Below, piece after piece: positions 14,018 to 14,526 of a stretch of 14,526 bases of DNA. Within the stretch, counting starts at the first letter, position 1. Each line of letters starts with the position of its first letter. Source of the stretch: RGIG1934 sp045122895 (GTDB taxonomy: Bacteria; Bacillota; Clostridia; Lachnospirales; Lachnospiraceae). Both the position numbers and the translations under genes were made by a program. The notes below the pieces were generated by a model, which ran no database searches, was not told where the DNA came from, and saw only the letters and a list, made by a program, of their open reading frames with translations. The DNA lies in assembly GCA_045122895.1 (NCBI GenBank), contig JBGVIE010000020.1:1-14526 (forward strand), written 5' to 3'.

Positions 14018-14526
14018 TAATCTCACCTATCACTTTCTTAAAATCTTCAACAGAATCAATGCTCATAACCTTGACTTCTTTTCCCATATCCTTTGCAGTC
14101 TTCTTTAGGAAACCACTCACTGCATTTCCTGGACCAATCTCAATATATGTATCAACATCATCAGTTATAAGCTTTCTAAGTCCATCTTCAAGTCTTACAC
14201 TGTTTTGAACCTGTCTTACTAACACATCACTTATGCTTTCATCTTTAAGATAATCACCTGTAACATTTAATACAATAGGTATCTCGGGTTTATTAAGTGT
14301 CATCTTAGAAAAATATTCCTTAAGTGCTTCTCCTGCAGGTTCCATATACTTTGTGTGGAAAGGGCCGCTTACATTAAGTCTTACGCACCTCTTTGCACCA
14401 TTCTCTTTTAATAAAGCTTCAACATTTGTCACCGCTTCTTCATCACCGCAAATTACATACTGACCAGGGCAATTGTAGTTAGCAACTGTCACAAAGCCTT
14501 CACCGTCATAGGCATCACATACTTTT
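14010..14526 (-). CDS. fabD: FabD, malonyl-CoA:ACP transacylase (5' part outside window)
   Basis: C-terminal 171 residues of the enzyme that moves malonyl from coenzyme A to acyl carrier protein. The visible part starts at KVCDAYDGEGFVTVANYNCPGQ and continues with YVICGDEEAV and LNVSGPFHTKYMEPAGEAL, whose histidine (GPFH) is the catalytic partner of the serine in the GHSxG motif, which must lie upstream. EIGPGNAVSGFLKK is the usual C-terminal motif. The frame runs unbroken to the window edge, so a GTG at 14492 inside it is not a start. Full FabD proteins are about 310 residues, so a little over half is present. First visible gene of the fab operon. Confidence 0.96.
   Translation of the reverse strand, partial: KVCDAYDGEGFVTVANYNCPGQYVICGDEEAVTNVEALLKENGAKRCVRLNVSGPFHTKYMEPAGEALKEYFSKMTLNKPEIPIVLNVTGDYLKDESISDVLVRQVQNSVRLEDGLRKLITDDVDTYIEIGPGNAVSGFLKKTAKDMGKEVKVMSIDSVEDFKKVIGEING

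Noticed and set aside
1..14526. CRISPR array, tRNA, rRNA or prophage genes
   Set aside because: No regularly spaced repeats, tRNA cloverleaf with CCA-type end, rRNA signature or phage protein motif was seen. The MITE's cloverleaf-like fold lacks tRNA signature sequences.

Overview
This 14.5 kb window comes from a low-GC anaerobic Firmicute. It most resembles a gut or rumen Lachnospiraceae (Roseburia / Agathobacter / Butyrivibrio / Lachnospira type). This is inferred from AT-rich intergenic DNA, AGGAGG-type ribosome binding sites, a clostridial thiSFGH set, a fab cluster carrying a MarR regulator, and a very large secreted starch-degrading enzyme. Every supported gene lies on the minus strand, so the genes are transcribed from high to low coordinates.

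Layout in transcription order: (1) 14526-11056, the distal end of a type II fatty acid synthesis operon: fabD (5' part outside the window), fabG, fabF, fabZ and a FabT-like MarR regulator, closed by a strong terminator. The four fab genes overlap or abut. (2) 11078-9983, a DUF445 membrane protein with its own promoter. Its 5' leader carries a 141-bp miniature transposable element with perfect 18-bp ends and a perfect 8-bp target duplication; the ends suggest the IS66 family. (3) 9982-9513, a small CheY-type response regulator with a textbook promoter and terminator, interrupted by an in-frame amber codon. (4) 9500-5834, a thiamine thiazole operon: thiS, thiF, thiG, thiH and a TenI-like gene. 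No TPP riboswitch is visible; instead a multi-hairpin palindromic element precedes thiS, and a shorter relative sits between thiS and thiF. (5) 5833-4569, the decayed remnant of a 7TM-type sensor histidine kinase, lacking both ends and carrying an amber codon and a frameshift. (6) 4567-3761, a SpoU/TrmH-family RNA methyltransferase. (7) 3577-1, a promoter and a secreted multidomain alpha-amylase of at least 1165 residues that runs off the window.

The fab genes act together in acyl-chain elongation, and the MarR protein is the likely acyl-ACP- or DNA-responsive regulator of that cluster. ThiS, ThiF, ThiG and ThiH together make the thiazole carboxylate phosphate of thiamine, and the TenI-like protein may tautomerise it. 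The amylase degrades starch outside the cell.

The most unusual features are three palindromic elements inserted beside ribosome binding sites (one before DUF445, one before thiS, one before thiF) and two broken signalling genes. No defence system, CRISPR array, RNA gene or clearly novel multi-gene system was found.
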